Positions 19,212-19,268 of a DNA stretch of 19,268 nt are shown here, in pieces; the first letter of the stretch is position 1; each line of letters starts with the position of its first letter. Both the position numbers and the translations under genes were made by a program. The DNA comes from Usnea hakonensis. Its lineage: Eukaryota > Ascomycota > Lecanoromycetes > Lecanorales > Parmeliaceae. The notes under the pieces are model-generated. The model searched no databases. It was not told the DNA's origin and saw only the letters and a list, made by a program, of their open reading frames with translations. The stretch spans positions 144-19,411 of the forward strand of contig BLJB01000534.1 in NCBI GenBank assembly GCA_013423325.1, in the 5' to 3' direction.

Positions 19212-19268
19212 GGATTGGATTGGATTGGAATTCATACTCGTGTCTATCTAACTATGTGAAAGATAATT
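19212..19268 (-). mobile_element. Element E: 3' terminus of another family member, cut by the window end
   Basis: It begins with four GGATT-type pentamers followed by the conserved terminal block (ttcatactcgtgtctatct and onward), the reverse complement of the ends of B and D. The element therefore reads on the minus strand and its body lies beyond the window. It keeps TG and CA, so this end is little mutated. Confidence 0.85.

Overview
This window contains no intact protein gene. It looks like an AT-rich, transposon-filled block from a filamentous ascomycete that mutates its repeats by RIP (repeat-induced point mutation). CpA and TpG dinucleotides are almost absent over most of the 19 kb, while CpG persists. 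That is the signature of C-to-T change on both strands in a CpA context. It removes ATG starts and turns CAA, CAG and TGG codons into stops, so almost no open reading frame survives. I cannot name the species.

Layout. (1) At 1-55 lies the 3' end of a short retroelement. (2) From 56 to 4618 is the 3' half of a plus-strand Ty3/gypsy element (G1): RNase H, integrase and chromodomain at 216-1947, polypurine tract at 4421-4431, LTR at 4435-4618. It is split by element B (2143-4026, 13-bp target-site duplication). (3) 4619-5639 is AT-rich and unrecognised. (4) A second Ty3/gypsy element (G2), on the minus strand, runs from about 5640 to at least 19211 and is interrupted three times: by element C (6380-7630, minus strand), by a complete 7.5-kb Ty1/copia element (8336-15827, minus strand, LTRs of 147 and 146 bp, TSD TTTAT) and by element D (18259-18987). 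(5) A further copy, E, begins at 19212 and leaves the window. Removing copia plus one TSD (7497 bp) and C plus one TSD (1264 bp) restores one continuous G2 reading frame from reverse transcriptase through integrase to chromodomain. This independently confirms the boundaries.

The most interesting content is the family A-E. These are non-LTR-type retroposons of 0.7-1.9 kb. B, C and D each start with GG, end in a CCAAT pentamer tail and carry 13-bp TSDs. All share a 3' end, and B and D share about 494 bp, yet their 5' parts differ: a 23-bp minisatellite and two tRNA-like modules in B, a possible HDV-like self-cleaving ribozyme at the exact 5' end of C, and a GC-rich structured leader in D. The 5' ends escaped RIP, as expected for single-copy sequence joined to a repeated 3' module. 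The group resembles a template-switching or SINE-like system mobilised by an unseen LINE.

Domain assignments come from reading the degenerate frames by eye. No database search was run.
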